Shown: positions 9,334 through 19,736 of the stretch, one piece after another
Layout of the letters: each line of letters starts with the position of its first letter
Position numbering within the stretch: the first letter of the stretch is position 1
Assembly (NCBI RefSeq): GCF_022134585.1
Contig: NZ_JAKNCT010000013.1
Coordinates: forward strand, 1 to 64,000
Length of the DNA: 64,000 nt
Reading direction: 5' to 3'
DNA from: Mesosutterella porci
GTDB lineage: Bacteria; Pseudomonadota; Gammaproteobacteria; Burkholderiales; Burkholderiaceae_F
The notes under the pieces: generated by a model
Database searches by the model: none
The model's input: only the letters and a program-made list of their open reading frames with translations
What the model was told of the DNA's origin: nothing
Translations under genes and position numbers: made by a program

Positions 9334-9690
9334 GTGAGAAAGGCAAAACCTGGACGCTCGACTCGCATAGCCGATCAGATCGCCCGTGACATCGCCGAGC
9401 TGATCCCGAAGGAAGTGCGGGATCCCCGCGTGGGCTTCGTTACCGTGACGGGCTGCGAGATCACGCCGGACTATGCTCACGCGACCCTTTACTTTACGGT
9501 GATGGGCGCGGATGTGGACGAGTGCACGGCGGGCCTGAACGCGGCGGCCGGAATGCTTCGCAGCCTGATTTTCAAGAAGCTGAGAATCCATACGGTCCCC
9601 ACGCTGCACTTCGTTCACGATGACAGCGTGGACCGCGGCTTTGAGATGGACCGGCTGATCGCCAGGGCCGTTGAGAAGACGGGAGAGTAA
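9334..9690 (+). CDS. rbfA: 30S ribosome-binding factor A
   Basis: RbfA is a KH-fold factor needed for late 30S maturation and cold adaptation. The 118-residue protein shows the family pattern: RIADQIARDIAELI at the N-terminus, VRDPRVGFVTVTGCEI, and the C-terminal VPTLHFVHDDSVDRGFEMDRLI. The start is a GTG at 9334 with AAGGGG nine bases upstream. The stop is one base before the GTG I choose for truB, so the pair is translationally coupled. Confidence 0.94.
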   Translation: MRKAKPGRSTRIADQIARDIAELIPKEVRDPRVGFVTVTGCEITPDYAHATLYFTVMGADVDECTAGLNAAAGMLRSLIFKKLRIHTVPTLHFVHDDSVDRGFEMDRLIARAVEKTGE

Positions 9691-9691
9691 G

Positions 9692-10594
9692 GTGCCAAGA
9701 GCTCATCGGGGAGGGAAAGTGAACGGGGTGTTGCTTCTGCGCAAGCCCGGCGGCGTGAGTTCAAACCACGCGCTGCAGGGGGCCAGAAGGCTGCTCAACG
9801 CCGCCAAGGCGGGGCACTGCGGAACGCTCGATCCCCTGGCGACGGGCCTGCTCCCGATAGCCTTCGGCGAAGCGACGAAGTTTTCCTCCGACCTGCTCGA
9901 CGCGGACAAGGCCTATGAGGCCGAAGCCCGTCTCGGGGAGGTGACGGACACGGGCGACGTCACCGGAGCCGTTCTCGAGCGCCATGCGGTGAACGTCGGC
10001 CTGGAAGCGATGCGGCAGGCCGCCAGCCGGCTGACCGGGGACATCAAGCAGGTGCCGCCGATGTACTCGGCGCTCAAGCGCGACGGCGTGGCCCTTTATC
10101 GCCTGGCCCGCGAGGGCAAGACCGTGGAGCGCGAGCCGCGCAGCGTCCGTATTTACAGCTTCCGCGTCGTTTCCGAAGAAAACGGGCTGGTGAAGCTGCA
10201 CTGCGAGGTCTCGAAGGGCACGTACATCCGCACCCTGATCGAGGACTGGGGCCGGATTCTGGGATGCGGAGCCACCATGGCAGCTTTGTGCCGCACCCGC
10301 GTGGGCAGCCTCAGGCTGGACGACGCGGTCACGCTCGAGGAGCTTGAAAAGCTCCCTGGCCCCCGGGAGCGGGCGGCGATGCTGCGCCCTCCAGACGCCC
10401 TGATTCAGGCGCTTGAGCCGGTAGAGCTCAGCGCAGAGGATGAGCTCAGGCTTAAAAACGGACAGCGGCTCGCACTGCACCTCCCGAACAGGGGCCGCGT
10501 CAGGGTTTACGGCCCGGGCAGCAGACTGCTGGGAACCGCGCTGGTCAATGAGCGCGGGGTCCTGGCTCCGGAAAGATTAATAGCAACAAATTAG
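9692..10594 (+). CDS. truB: tRNA pseudouridine(55) synthase
   Basis: TruB makes the universal pseudouridine 55 in the T-loop of tRNA. About 300 residues are present with the active-site segment [15 protein letters not shown], whose Asp is the catalytic residue; Cys stands where most members have Thr. KPGGVSSN near the N-terminus is preceded by Arg rather than the usual Asp. The C-terminal part contains the [12 protein letters not shown] motif and a small PUA-like tail. I choose GTG at 9692 (GGGAG six bases upstream); a GTG at 9719 behind GGGAGG is an alternative. TypA follows after 17 bases. Confidence 0.93.
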   Translation: MPRAHRGGKVNGVLLLRKPGGVSSNHALQGARRLLNAAKAGHCGTLDPLATGLLPIAFGEATKFSSDLLDADKAYEAEARLGEVTDTGDVTGAVLERHAVNVGLEAMRQAASRLTGDIKQVPPMYSALKRDGVALYRLAREGKTVEREPRSVRIYSFRVVSEENGLVKLHCEVSKGTYIRTLIEDWGRILGCGATMAALCRTRVGSLRLDDAVTLEELEKLPGPRERAAMLRPPDALIQALEPVELSAEDELRLKNGQRLALHLPNRGRVRVYGPGSRLLGTALVNERGVLAPERLIATN

Positions 10595-10611
10595 AGAAAG
10601 AGACAGAACAA

Positions 10612-12480
10612 ATGACACGAGCTATTCGCAATATCGCCATTATTGCCCACGTCGACCACGGCAAAACCACGATGGTTGACGCCCTGCTGAAGACAGCGGG
10701 CACCTTCCGCGCCAACCAGGCGGTTGAAGAGCGTGTGATGGACAGCAACGCGATTGAAAAGGAAAGAGGCATCACCATTCTCGCCAAGAACTGCGCGGTG
10801 GAATGGAAGGGCGTGCACATCAACATCATCGACACCCCGGGGCACGCGGACTTCGGCGGCGAGGTGGAGCGCGTGCTGTCCATGGTCGACGGCGTGCTTC
10901 TGCTGGTCGATGCGGTGGACGGCCCGATGCCCCAGACCCGCTTCGTGACCCGCAAGGCGCTTGCCCAGGGCCTGAAGCCGATCGTCGTCATCAACAAGAT
11001 CGACCGCCCGGGCGCTCGCCCCGACTGGGTCGTCAACCAGACCTTCGAGCTTTTCGACAAGCTGGGCGCCACCGAGGACCAGCTCGACTTCCCCGTGATT
11101 TATGCCTCTGCCCTTAACGGCTACGCCGGCGAGACGGAGGATGTCGAGGAGCTCAAGAAGATCGGAAACATGAACGCCATTCTCGACACCGTGCTCGAGA
11201 AGGTGCCTGTCCGCGAGGACGACCCCGACGGGAACCTGATTCTTCAGATCTGCTCGCTCGACTACTCCAGCTATGTGGGCAAAATCGGCATCGGCCGCGT
11301 TCACCGCGGCACGCTGCACGCCGGCCAGGCCGTGTGCTTCATGGACGGCCCGGACGACACCCCCAAGCACGGCAAGATCAACCAGATTCTGCAGTTTGAG
11401 GGCCTCGCCCGCAAGGAGACTCCGTCGGCTCAGGCCGGCGACATCGTGCTCGTGACCGGCATCGAGGACCTGAACATCGGCACGACCATCACCAGCGTCG
11501 ATCACCCCGAGGCGCTTCCGATGCTGCACGTCGATGAGCCGACCCTGAAGATGGAGTTCATGGTGAATACCTCGCCGCTGGCCGGCAAGGAAGGCAAGTT
11601 CGTGACGAGCCGCCAGATCCGCGAGCGCCTCGCCCGGGAGCTCAAGTCGAACGTCGCCATGCGGGTCGAGCCGACCAAGGACGAGAAGGTCTTCATGGTG
11701 GCCGGCCGCGGCGAGCTGCACCTCACGGTTCTGCTTGAAAACATGCGCCGCGAGGGCTTTGAGGTCGCGGTCTCGAGGCCGCGCGTCATTCTCAAGGAAG
11801 AAAACGGCAAGAAGCTCGAGCCCTATGAGCTCCTCACGGTCGACGTCGAGGAGGAAAACCAGGGTGCCGTGATGGAGGAGCTCGGGCGCCGCAAGGGCGA
11901 GCTCACCGACATGGAGCCTGACGGCAAGGGCCGCGTGAGGCTGGAGTATCGCATCCCCGCTCGCGGGCTCATCGGCTTCCAGAGCCTTTTCATGACCATG
12001 TGCCGCGGCACGGGCGTCATGAGCCATGTGTTCGACAGCTATGACGTCATCAAGCCCGGCAGCGTGGGCGAGCGCCGCTCCGGCGCCATCATTTCCGGCG
12101 AAGACGGCAACGCTGTGGCTTATGCGCTCTGGTACATTCAGGAGCGCGGCCGACTGTTCGTCAACCCCGGCGACCCGGTTTACGAGGGCATGATCATCGG
12201 CGAGCACTCCCGCGAAAACGACATCGTGGTGAATGCGATCCGCACGAAGCATCTGACGAACGTCCGCGCTTCGGGCTCCGACGAGGCGATCCGCCTTGTG
12301 CCGCCCACGCAGCTCACGCTGGAGAGCGCCGTCGAGTTCATCAACGATGACGAGCTTGTGGAGATCACTCCGAAGTCCATCCGCCTGCGCAAGCGCTATC
12401 TGAAGGAGTACGAGCGCAAGCGCGCCGCCCGCGCGGCCCAGGCTGAGCTGGGCGACTCCGAGGCCACGGTCGCGAACTGA
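10612..12480 (+). CDS. typA: ribosome-associated GTPase TypA/BipA
   Basis: TypA/BipA is an EF-G-like translational GTPase that binds 70S ribosomes and helps late 50S assembly and stress adaptation. The 622-residue protein has the G1 motif AHVDHGKT at about residue 10, the G3 [14 protein letters not shown] for guanine specificity, then beta-barrel, EF-G III- and V-like domains and the TypA-specific C-terminal domain ending in a Lys/Arg-rich segment. Length and motif order match the family. It appears to be the last strongly coupled gene of the rimP operon, 17 bases after truB. Confidence 0.97.
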   Translation: MTRAIRNIAIIAHVDHGKTTMVDALLKTAGTFRANQAVEERVMDSNAIEKERGITILAKNCAVEWKGVHINIIDTPGHADFGGEVERVLSMVDGVLLLVDAVDGPMPQTRFVTRKALAQGLKPIVVINKIDRPGARPDWVVNQTFELFDKLGATEDQLDFPVIYASALNGYAGETEDVEELKKIGNMNAILDTVLEKVPVREDDPDGNLILQICSLDYSSYVGKIGIGRVHRGTLHAGQAVCFMDGPDDTPKHGKINQILQFEGLARKETPSAQAGDIVLVTGIEDLNIGTTITSVDHPEALPMLHVDEPTLKMEFMVNTSPLAGKEGKFVTSRQIRERLARELKSNVAMRVEPTKDEKVFMVAGRGELHLTVLLENMRREGFEVAVSRPRVILKEENGKKLEPYELLTVDVEEENQGAVMEELGRRKGELTDMEPDGKGRVRLEYRIPARGLIGFQSLFMTMCRGTGVMSHVFDSYDVIKPGSVGERRSGAIISGEDGNAVAYALWYIQERGRLFVNPGDPVYEGMIIGEHSRENDIVVNAIRTKHLTNVRASGSDEAIRLVPPTQLTLESAVEFINDDELVEITPKSIRLRKRYLKEYERKRAARAAQAELGDSEATVAN

Positions 12481-12503
12481 CCGGACGCGGGAGTTCCGGG
12501 AAG

Positions 12504-12902
12504 ATGAAGAAGGCTCTCAGCCCCGACAGCTCCTGCCCCTGCGGCAGCGGCCTGAGCTACGGGCGGTGCTGCGGAGCGCTTCACGCGGGGGCACCGGCTC
12601 CCGACGCCCGCGCCCTGATGGCGAGCCGCTACAGCGCTTATGCGCTGGGGCTGGAAGTCTACCTGAGGGACACGTGGGCGCCGGAGAAGCGGCCGCAGCG
12701 CCTTGATCTCGAAAGCGACGGGATTAAGTGGCTGGGGCTGCGGATCCGCTCTTTCAAGGAAACCGGCGAAGACCGGGCCGAAGTCGAGTACGTCGCCCGC
12801 GGCAGAGTCGGCGGGGGCGCGGCCTTCAGGCTTCACGAAAAGGCGCGCTTCGAGCGCCGGCAGGGCCGATGGCTCTACGTCGACGGGGACCTGCTCCCCT
12901 AG
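12504..12902 (+). CDS. YchJ-family SEC-C motif protein
   Basis: The 132-residue protein begins with a SEC-C type metal-binding motif (CPCGSGLSYGRCCG at about 11-24), which in SecA and relatives coordinates zinc. It continues with the MASRYSAYALG segment and a compact NTF2-like fold typical of the YchJ/UPF0225 family. The function of the family is unknown. It lies 24 bases after typA on the same strand and ends at a terminator, so it is probably the distal gene of that operon. Confidence 0.8.
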   Translation: MKKALSPDSSCPCGSGLSYGRCCGALHAGAPAPDARALMASRYSAYALGLEVYLRDTWAPEKRPQRLDLESDGIKWLGLRIRSFKETGEDRAEVEYVARGRVGGGAAFRLHEKARFERRQGRWLYVDGDLLP

Positions 12903-12948
12903 CCGCCCTGACGGGGCCTGCGCCCCGGCCAGGCGGCTTTAATTTTTT
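12901..12948 (+). terminator. terminator after the YchJ-family gene
   Basis: Arms AGCCGCC (12901-12907) and GGCGGCT (12932-12938) enclose a second hairpin GGGGC / GCCCC. A T-rich tail follows with six consecutive T. It closes the rimP-to-ychJ transcription unit. Confidence 0.65.
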
Positions 12949-13038
12949 CTTTCCGAATCCAGACGCCGGCGCCGGACTGCCCGGCGCTGACGGGCTGAGG
13001 CCCGGCGCTCTGGACCGGCAACCTTCCTTTGCACAAAG

Positions 13039-14049
13039 ATGACCGAAGCGATCAAAGCGGAGTCCTGGCGTTTCTGCGTGGCGCCCATGCTTGACTGGAC
13101 GGACCGCTGGTGCCGCCATTTCCACAGACTGCTCACCAAGCGCGCGAGGCTTTACACTGAGATGATCGCTGCGCCGGCCCTTCTCTACGGCGACCGCCGC
13201 CGGCTGCTCGGCTACGAGCCGGGCGTGAATCCGTGCGCTCTCCAGCTCGGGGGATCGGATCCTCAGCTTCTCGCACGGTGCGCGCGCTGGGGCGAAGAGG
13301 CGGGATACGATGAGATCAACCTTAACTGCGGCTGCCCGTCCGAGAAAGTCCAGTCCGGGTCGTTCGGCGCGGTGCTGATGCTCAGGCCCGCCCTTGTGGC
13401 CGACTGCGTGAAGGCGATGCAGGACGCCGTGAGCGTCCCTGTCACGGTGAAGCACCGCATCGGCGTCGACCGCAGCGTTTCCTATGAGTTCGTGCGCGAT
13501 TTTGTCGGCAAGCTCTATGAGGCCGGCGTGCGCGTGTTCATCGTGCACGCGAGGGCCGCCTGGCTGCAGGGGCTTTCCCCGAAGGAAAACCGCGATGTGC
13601 CGCCTCTTGACCGCGGGCTTGCCGCGCGGCTCAAGGAGGACTTTCCTCACGCCGTCCTCGTTGTGAACGGCGGCCTGCGGACGCTGGAGGAATGCCGCTC
13701 GGAGCTTGAGCGCTTTGACGGCGTGATGGTCGGGCGGGAGGCGTACAACAATCCCTGGCTGCTGTCGAGGGTGGATGAAGTTCTGTGGGGAAGCCGGCCC
13801 GAGGGGAAGAGCCGCACGGACGTCATCCGGGAGATGGCGGACTACATAGCGGGCGTGCAGGAGGAAGAGCCGCTTGCGGCCCGGACGGCTGCGAATCACC
13901 TGATGGGCATCGCCCAGGGGCTGGCCGGAGCGCGGGCCTGGCGGCGCGAGCTCACCTCGCCCGAATCCTGGCGGCACCTGCGGGCGCGGGAGATCATCCT
14001 GAGCGCCTGGCGCCATGTGGCGGATCCGGGGGCTCGTGCCGGAGCCTGA
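13039..14049 (+). CDS. dusA: tRNA-dihydrouridine(20/20a) synthase
   Basis: DusA reduces uridines 20 and 20a of the tRNA D-loop with FMN and NADPH. The 336-residue TIM-barrel protein starts with the FMN-binding VAPMLDWTDRWCRHF. It carries the active-site loop INLNCGCPSEKVQ, in which the second Cys is the catalytic acid, and the VNGGLRT phosphate-binding segment. The MLDWTD signature and the VMVGREAYNNPW region favour DusA over DusB or DusC. The start ATG at 13039 lacks a strong Shine-Dalgarno sequence. Confidence 0.92.
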   Translation: MTEAIKAESWRFCVAPMLDWTDRWCRHFHRLLTKRARLYTEMIAAPALLYGDRRRLLGYEPGVNPCALQLGGSDPQLLARCARWGEEAGYDEINLNCGCPSEKVQSGSFGAVLMLRPALVADCVKAMQDAVSVPVTVKHRIGVDRSVSYEFVRDFVGKLYEAGVRVFIVHARAAWLQGLSPKENRDVPPLDRGLAARLKEDFPHAVLVVNGGLRTLEECRSELERFDGVMVGREAYNNPWLLSRVDEVLWGSRPEGKSRTDVIREMADYIAGVQEEEPLAARTAANHLMGIAQGLAGARAWRRELTSPESWRHLRAREIILSAWRHVADPGARAGA

Positions 14050-14123
14050 AAAGCGGGCCTTTTGCGCCCGGGTAGTCTTTTGAAGCGGGAGCCCGGCTGG
14101 ACGCGGCTCCCCCGGCGGGCAGG

Positions 14124-14162
14124 AAAAAAACGCCCCTCGACGGCGAAGGGCCGGGAGGGGCG
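14124..14162 (-). terminator. terminator of the lipoprotein gene
   Basis: Read on the minus strand, arms CGCCCCTC and GAGGGGCG are followed by seven T. This lies just downstream of the lipoprotein stop codon. Confidence 0.8.
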
Positions 14163-14184
14163 GATCTGCCGCAGCTGAAAGAGG

Positions 14185-15513
14185 TCAGCGCTTCGCGGCC
14201 TTCACTGCCGGGGCGGCTTCCGCAATCGCCTTTCTCACGGCGGCGGCCGCCGTGTCGTTGAAGCGGTACTGGAAGTCGGTCACAGGAATGTTGGCGTGGA
14301 CGTGGTAGCCGGGCACCACCGAGACCGTGTTTCCTTTCTTCATCTCAACAAGGGCCGGGCTCACGGCGTTGCGCGAAAGCTCGAAAATGCCCGTGTCAGG
14401 AGCGCGCACCGTCGCCGGGAAGGTCATGGAAAGGCCGCGCGTGCCGTTGAGCGTGACGATCTTGTAAGTTCCCTTGGCCGCAGGCGTATCGGTCGTGCGC
14501 TGGCAGAACACGGTGCCGGTCTTCACGTGCATCAGGCTCACCGGGCCGCTGGCCGGAACGCTGCTCTGGCTTGTGACGGGAACCTTTTTGGTGATGACTT
14601 TCTTGACTTTCTTGCCGCGCTTGTTCTTCACCCACGTGGTCTGCTTGACTGTCTTGTAGGTCGTGGCCGAACCGGCGGAAAGCGCAAACGAGTCAAAGGA
14701 GACGCCATAGGCCTGGTAGCCCGCGCGGGACAGGTAGCTCAGGCAGTAGGGAATGTCCTTGCTGAAGTTGCGCACGAACCCCTCCACGGAGCCCGAGCCG
14801 GTGAAGGCGTTGGGATGCAGGACGATGAAGGTGTCCTCCGAGGCGAAAACCTGGGGCATGTAGGCGATCGAGCCCTTGGGGAAGACCGCGGTCGTATAGC
14901 GGGCGGTGTCGGTCGGGTAATTCGTGCGGGTGCGCAGGAATTTGTAGACCGGAAGCCCGGAAACGTCAAAGGCCCAGAGCTTGAGGCGCAGCGACAGCGG
15001 GGTCGAGCCCGTGACGCCCGTCACCTTCACCGACCCGTCGGATTCCTCCGTGATGTAGGACGGGTTTTCGATGGAGACGGCCTCGCCGTTGCGCACGACC
15101 GGCGTGAGGTTCGTGTTCATGGCGAATCCGTGAGGCTTGCCCTTGGTGAAGGATTCCTGAACGGCGTAATGGTTCTGGGCGTCCTTGCCCGTGATGCGGA
15201 ACGAGGATTCTTCCGTATCGTTGAAATAATAGACGCCCTTGTTTTCAAAGGCCTCGCGGGTGGAAAGCGACTTCAGCGGCCGGGCTCCCTTGATGGAGGG
15301 CACGGAAGAGAGCATGAAGCCGTAGGTGCCGTCGGAGAACCGGTCTCCGGTGACGGGGACGGGGGTCTCGGCCGCAGCGGCCGGTGCAGGCTCCTGCTTG
15401 GCCGGTGCCGCGGCCTTGGGGGCGCTCTGGCAGCCGCCCAGCAGCAGGGCGCAGGCAGCGGCGGCAGCGACGGCGCTGAGGCGGCTGAATTTCACGGAAA
15501 GATTGTTTGCCAT
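14185..15513 (-). CDS. putative outer-membrane lipoprotein of unknown function
   Basis: I do not recognise this 442-residue protein. It has a lipoprotein signal peptide: a basic start, an Ala/Leu-rich core and the lipobox LLGGC with the lipidated Cys at residue 28, followed by an Ala/Pro/Lys-rich linker to about residue 55. The mature part is rich in Thr, Ser, Val and aromatic residues, suggesting beta structure. A short basic stretch (about 297-312) with KNKRGKKVKKV interrupts it. It has its own terminator and faces dusA tail to tail. Position +2 is Gln, which in E. coli rules directs the protein to the outer membrane. No catalytic motif is visible. Confidence 0.75.
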   Translation of the reverse strand: MANNLSVKFSRLSAVAAAAACALLLGGCQSAPKAAAPAKQEPAPAAAAETPVPVTGDRFSDGTYGFMLSSVPSIKGARPLKSLSTREAFENKGVYYFNDTEESSFRITGKDAQNHYAVQESFTKGKPHGFAMNTNLTPVVRNGEAVSIENPSYITEESDGSVKVTGVTGSTPLSLRLKLWAFDVSGLPVYKFLRTRTNYPTDTARYTTAVFPKGSIAYMPQVFASEDTFIVLHPNAFTGSGSVEGFVRNFSKDIPYCLSYLSRAGYQAYGVSFDSFALSAGSATTYKTVKQTTWVKNKRGKKVKKVITKKVPVTSQSSVPASGPVSLMHVKTGTVFCQRTTDTPAAKGTYKIVTLNGTRGLSMTFPATVRAPDTGIFELSRNAVSPALVEMKKGNTVSVVPGYHVHANIPVTDFQYRFNDTAAAAVRKAIAEAAPAVKAAKR

Positions 15514-15652
15514 TTTTTTACCGGAAAGTTAATGCGGGCCGCAAAGCCAGGGCCCGCCGGATAAAACGCTGGGGTGATTTTAATTATTTTGCGGAGAGCG
15601 GGAGGCCGCCGAAGGACGGGAAAAGGCGCAGGAGGGGCGCCGTCCGCATACA

Positions 15653-15695
15653 GACAAAGCCCCCGGCGCGCATTTCGGAAAAGCGCGCCGGGGGC
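15653..15695 (-). terminator. terminator of adk
   Basis: A 13-base perfect GC-rich stem (GCCCCCGGCGCGC and its complement) on the minus strand is followed by TTTGTCT, 65 bases after the adk stop. The T-run is short but the stem is very stable. Confidence 0.65.
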
Positions 15696-15760
15696 GTTCC
15701 CGGCAGAGCGCGGCGCCGGCCGCAGCCTCGCGGACTGCGGAGGCGGCCGCTCGGAGCCTG

Positions 15761-16456
<696 letters not shown>

Positions 16457-16506
16457 CTAGCCGCACCGGGCGGGACCCTGAAAGCGCCGCTGTCCGCGGG
16501 AGCCGG

Positions 16507-17280
16507 TCAGGACGGGAGCGAGCCGCGGCGATAGGCTTCGCGCACCCGCTCGAGGTCGGCCTCGGTGTCCACCCCGGGGGGAAGCGCCTCGGGAAGGACC
16601 AGCACCGCGATCCGCTCCCCGTTCCAGAGCGCGCGCAGCTGCTCGAGGCTCTCGGCGCTCTCGATCGGCGAGGGCGGCAGCTTCGGATAGCGTTTCAGAA
16701 AGCCGGCGCGGTACGCATAGAGGCCGATGTGGTGCAGGGCCGTGAACTGCCCGGGCAGCCGCCCGGGGTCCTTTCGGAACGCGTCGCGCGGCCAGGGCAG
16801 CGGCGCGCGGCTGAACGTCATCGCCTCAGACCGGGCGTTGAGCTCGACCTTGACGACGTTGGGGCTCATGAAGTCTTCGATCGAGCCGATCGGGTGCGCG
16901 GCCGTGGCCATGGCGCAGCCGGGCTTCGCGGCCAGCAGCGCGGCCACCTTGTCCACTGTCGAAGGCGGGATGAGCGGTTCGTCGCCCTGGATGTTCACGA
17001 CGATTTCATCATCGCCGAGAGCGAGCTTTTCGCAGACCTCGGCGAGCCGGTCCGTGCCCGTCGGATGGTTCGGGCTGGTGAGAAGCGCCTCGACGCCGCG
17101 GCTGCTGCAGGCTTCGAGGATCTCGCTGTGGTCGGTCGCAACGATGATCCTTGCGGCCTGAGTGAGGGAGGCCCGTTCGGCGACCCGCACAACCATGGGG
17201 CGGCCTTCGATGTCCGCCAGGGGCTTGCGCGGCAGGCGGGTGGAGTGCATGCGCGTGGGGATGATGATGGTGTAGCTCAT
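16507..17280 (-). CDS. kdsB: CMP-3-deoxy-D-manno-octulosonate cytidylyltransferase
   Basis: KdsB activates Kdo with CTP for transfer to lipid A, so the organism makes lipopolysaccharide. The 257-residue protein has the nucleotidyl-transfer motif IIIPTRMHSTRLPRKPL at the N-terminus, VNIQGDEPLI near residue 98 (metal-binding Asp) and HIGLYAYR toward the C-terminus. It lies between adk and a Trm112-like gene on the minus strand, consistent with one lipid A/Kdo operon headed by lpxK. Confidence 0.95.
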   Translation of the reverse strand: MSYTIIIPTRMHSTRLPRKPLADIEGRPMVVRVAERASLTQAARIIVATDHSEILEACSSRGVEALLTSPNHPTGTDRLAEVCEKLALGDDEIVVNIQGDEPLIPPSTVDKVAALLAAKPGCAMATAAHPIGSIEDFMSPNVVKVELNARSEAMTFSRAPLPWPRDAFRKDPGRLPGQFTALHHIGLYAYRAGFLKRYPKLPPSPIESAESLEQLRALWNGERIAVLVLPEALPPGVDTEADLERVREAYRRGSLPS

Positions 17281-17329
17281 GTGTCTGCTTCTGATGCTGG
17301 GACGGGGAAAGGACGGAGCGCCTTGCCTC

Positions 17330-17548
17330 TCAGAGGGGGTCGAGGGGGGCGGCGGTGCGCGCCGCGCGCAGCTTCTCGGCTTCCTCCTCGCTCACTGTCC
17401 GGGCGTTGTGCTCGATCATGTCGGGGATGCCGTCCTTCACGCCGTAGGCGAGCCGGCAGGCCGTGCAGACAAGCTCCCCGGCCTTGTTGACCGCGAGCGG
17501 CCCCTTGCAGACGGGGCAGACCAGGACTTCAGTGATTTTGGGATCCAT
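17330..17548 (-). CDS. Trm112/YcaR-family zinc-ribbon protein
   Basis: This 72-residue protein has two cysteine pairs (CPVC and CTAC) in the Trm112/UPF0434 arrangement, followed by [10 protein letters not shown], the family hallmark. Family members act as small partners or stabilisers of methyltransferases, or have unknown roles in lipid A clusters. An in-frame start 48 bases upstream exists, but the ATG at 17548 has AGGAAGGAAG upstream and matches the family N-terminus. It overlaps the end of lpxK by 20 bases. Confidence 0.85.
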   Translation of the reverse strand: MDPKITEVLVCPVCKGPLAVNKAGELVCTACRLAYGVKDGIPDMIEHNARTVSEEEAEKLRAARTAAPLDPL

Positions 17549-18653
17549 GGGGCTTTTCTTCCTTCCTGGGAAAATGCTCTCGAATTTTTCGCTCAATGAG
17601 CTCGATCAGGTAGTTTTCGAGGGTGATGTCGTACTGGGCGACCCAAATGCGGGCGTCCGAGCTGATTTCGGGAATCTGGCGGCATTTCACCGCATCTTTT
17701 TCCGTGATGAGAATGCAGTCGGCCTGAAGCGCCTTGAAGGGGTTCACGGCGTAGTCGAAGTGATCGCCCAGCTCCAGTGTTTCGGAGCAGACGAAGCCGT
17801 GGGCCCGCAGCATTGAGAAAAAGCGCGACGGGGCCGCAATGCCCGCGGCGGCAGCGGTTTTTCTGCCGCGCATCCGCTCGGCGAGCTCGTCGATATCCGC
17901 CGTCTCGCCCGTGGCGAGGCTGCGGCAGGAGGCAAGCGACGGGGCGGCGGCGAAGCGCGGCGTGCGCGTGGCGAGCACCTCGCCGGTTGAATTGAGGATG
18001 ATCGCGTCGACATGGTCCAGCCGCGACGGAGGCTCGCGAAGCGGGCCGGCCGGGAGCACCCACTCGTTGCCGAGCCCCCGGGCTCCGATGACGCAAAGCT
18101 CCACGTCCCGGGCGATCCCGTAGTGCTGCAGCCCGTCGTCGGAAATGATGAGATTGACCTCCGGATGGCTTTTCAGGAGAAGCCGCCCGGCCTCGACGCG
18201 GTCCTGGCCCACGGCGACGGGTACGAGCGCTTTCCTCGCGATGAGCAGCGGCTCGTCGCCGCTGGAGGCAGCGGTGGTCTCGGGGCTGATCAGCAGCGGA
18301 GGGTCTTCCCTGCGGCCATACCCGCGCGAGATCACTCCGGGGCGCCAGCCTCTGGCGGCCATCTGCTTCGCAAGCGCAATCGTGACCGGCGTTTTGCCCG
18401 TGCCGCCCACGTAGATGTTGCCTACCACAACCACCGGAACCGGCAGGCGCCTGGGGACGGCGTCGCGGCACCGGCACTGCGTGACGCAGAGAAAGATGAA
18501 GGAGAGCGGCGAGAGAAGCCAGGGGATGATCCCTTTTCTGGACCACTGCCGGTGCACCCACGACTCAAGCTTTGCGCGTGCGTTGAGGGCGCGGCTGCGC
18601 GGCATTCCCGGTGATGATTCTGAAATACGCGATCGAGGTCGATCAGTGTCCAT
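17529..18653 (-). CDS. lpxK: tetraacyldisaccharide 4'-kinase
   Basis: LpxK phosphorylates the 4' position of the lipid A precursor at the inner membrane. The 374-residue protein has an N-terminal hydrophobic anchor ([16 protein letters not shown]) and the P-loop [13 protein letters not shown] at about residues 78-90. Conserved SRGYGR and SDDGLQHY segments follow, the latter carrying metal-binding residues. An alternative ATG at 18605 would give a shorter N-terminus; neither has a strong ribosome-binding site. It heads the lpxK-trm112-kdsB-adk group. Confidence 0.92.
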   Translation of the reverse strand: MDTDRPRSRISESSPGMPRSRALNARAKLESWVHRQWSRKGIIPWLLSPLSFIFLCVTQCRCRDAVPRRLPVPVVVVGNIYVGGTGKTPVTIALAKQMAARGWRPGVISRGYGRREDPPLLISPETTAASSGDEPLLIARKALVPVAVGQDRVEAGRLLLKSHPEVNLIISDDGLQHYGIARDVELCVIGARGLGNEWVLPAGPLREPPSRLDHVDAIILNSTGEVLATRTPRFAAAPSLASCRSLATGETADIDELAERMRGRKTAAAAGIAAPSRFFSMLRAHGFVCSETLELGDHFDYAVNPFKALQADCILITEKDAVKCRQIPEISSDARIWVAQYDITLENYLIELIERKIREHFPRKEEKPHGSQNH

Positions 18654-19736
18654 ATCCTGAAATTGGAGCCTCGGCCTTTCCGTTGCTGGAGACGGCGGTG
18701 CGGGCTCTTTCGAAGGCCTTCTGAAATGAATGCAATGATACCCGGGATGAAGGTGGAAAGGGGGGTGTGGAAGAAATCGGGGAAAAGCGAGGGAAAGAGG
18801 TGCAGACCGTTGATAACAAAGGATAAATTAAGATCTGTGGATAACTGGATAACTTTAAAAGAATAAATTTTTCAATGACTTGCTGAAGCGCTTCGCCCGG
18901 CCCGGAGGAGAGGGCGAAGCGCGGCGTGCAGGGGCTGCCCGCGCGTCAGCCCGCGCTCCCGGAGGGGACGAGACAGGTCGCGTGAACGTCATCTCTTTGT
19001 TTTTAAACAACAAGCAGGAATTGCTCCGGCGCTGCCCGCTCAAAACCCCCGAAAAGGGCATGGGGAAAAGAAAATCTTTTGAAAACAAAGTGAAGCAGGT
19101 CATTCCACTGCTCAGGTGGAAAGCATGTCAGGAAGCTCAAGGATAAGTGGCGTAACCGAATGAAGTGAAAGAGGAATGCCTAAATTGCCTAAAATTTAGG
19201 CAATTCAAAATATTTAAATTAATCAACTGGCTGCGCGAAAGAATTTTCCTGGCCGGGAAGGGCGGGAGCCGGCCGGCGGCTTTAAGCGCCCCGGAGGGTG
19301 TGAAAAGGGGCCTTTCCTGCCTTTTCGGGGCCCGGCCGCAGTCCTGCTGCGGGCGTCCGCGGGGCTTTTTCTCCGCTTTTCCTCTCGATGCTGTGGATAA
19401 CTTTGTGCAAAAAAAAGAATAATTTCCCTAAGTGACTGAAGAAGCGGTACTTTTTCTGGAAGAGCGGATAATGGAAGTAAACATAAAAAAATAAAATAAA
19501 AACAATAACTTGCCAGAAATAATCAGGCTTCTTCGGGAGCGGGGGGGATAAAAAAGGGGCTTGACAAAACGGAAAAGAGGAAAACTGTGCAAAACTGCAG
19601 GCGTCAGATCCACAGGCTTTGGAAAAAGCGGAGCTGAAGCTCTCATTGCGCAGCGCCGGCGCGGGATTGAGCCGCGGTGTATGCTGAAAAGCCGGCGGCA
19701 GGCGTCCTTTCTCGCCGTCTCCATTACGGGAAAGCC
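18654..19736. other. 1.1-kb non-coding region with DnaA-box-like repeats (candidate origin or DnaA-binding locus)
   Basis: No credible gene is present; the short ORFs have no family features. GGATAA occurs on the plus strand at 18821, 18839, 18847, 19141, 19466 and 19546 and inside a further box at 19392. Two full boxes TGTGGATAA (the complement of the DnaA consensus TTATCCACA) lie at 18836-18844 and 19392-19400. No TTATCC was seen on the plus strand. AT-rich tracts lie at 18850-18880, 19190-19225 and 19475-19520, and an odd-centred palindrome TTGCCTAAAATTTAGGCAA at 19185-19203. The genes on each side point away from the region. dnaA, dnaN or mnmG are not nearby, so an origin is only a candidate. 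Confidence 0.45.
19185..19203. repeat. 19-bp palindrome in the DnaA-box region
   Basis: TTGCCTAAA and TTTAGGCAA flank a single A. A further half copy, TGCCTAAAT, lies just to the left at 19178-19186. It looks like a dimeric protein-binding site rather than a terminator. Confidence 0.6.

Noticed and set aside
18880-19146. An 88-codon frame in the DnaA-box region
   Set aside because: No recognisable family, Arg/Ala-rich start, and no ribosome-binding site; treated as non-coding.
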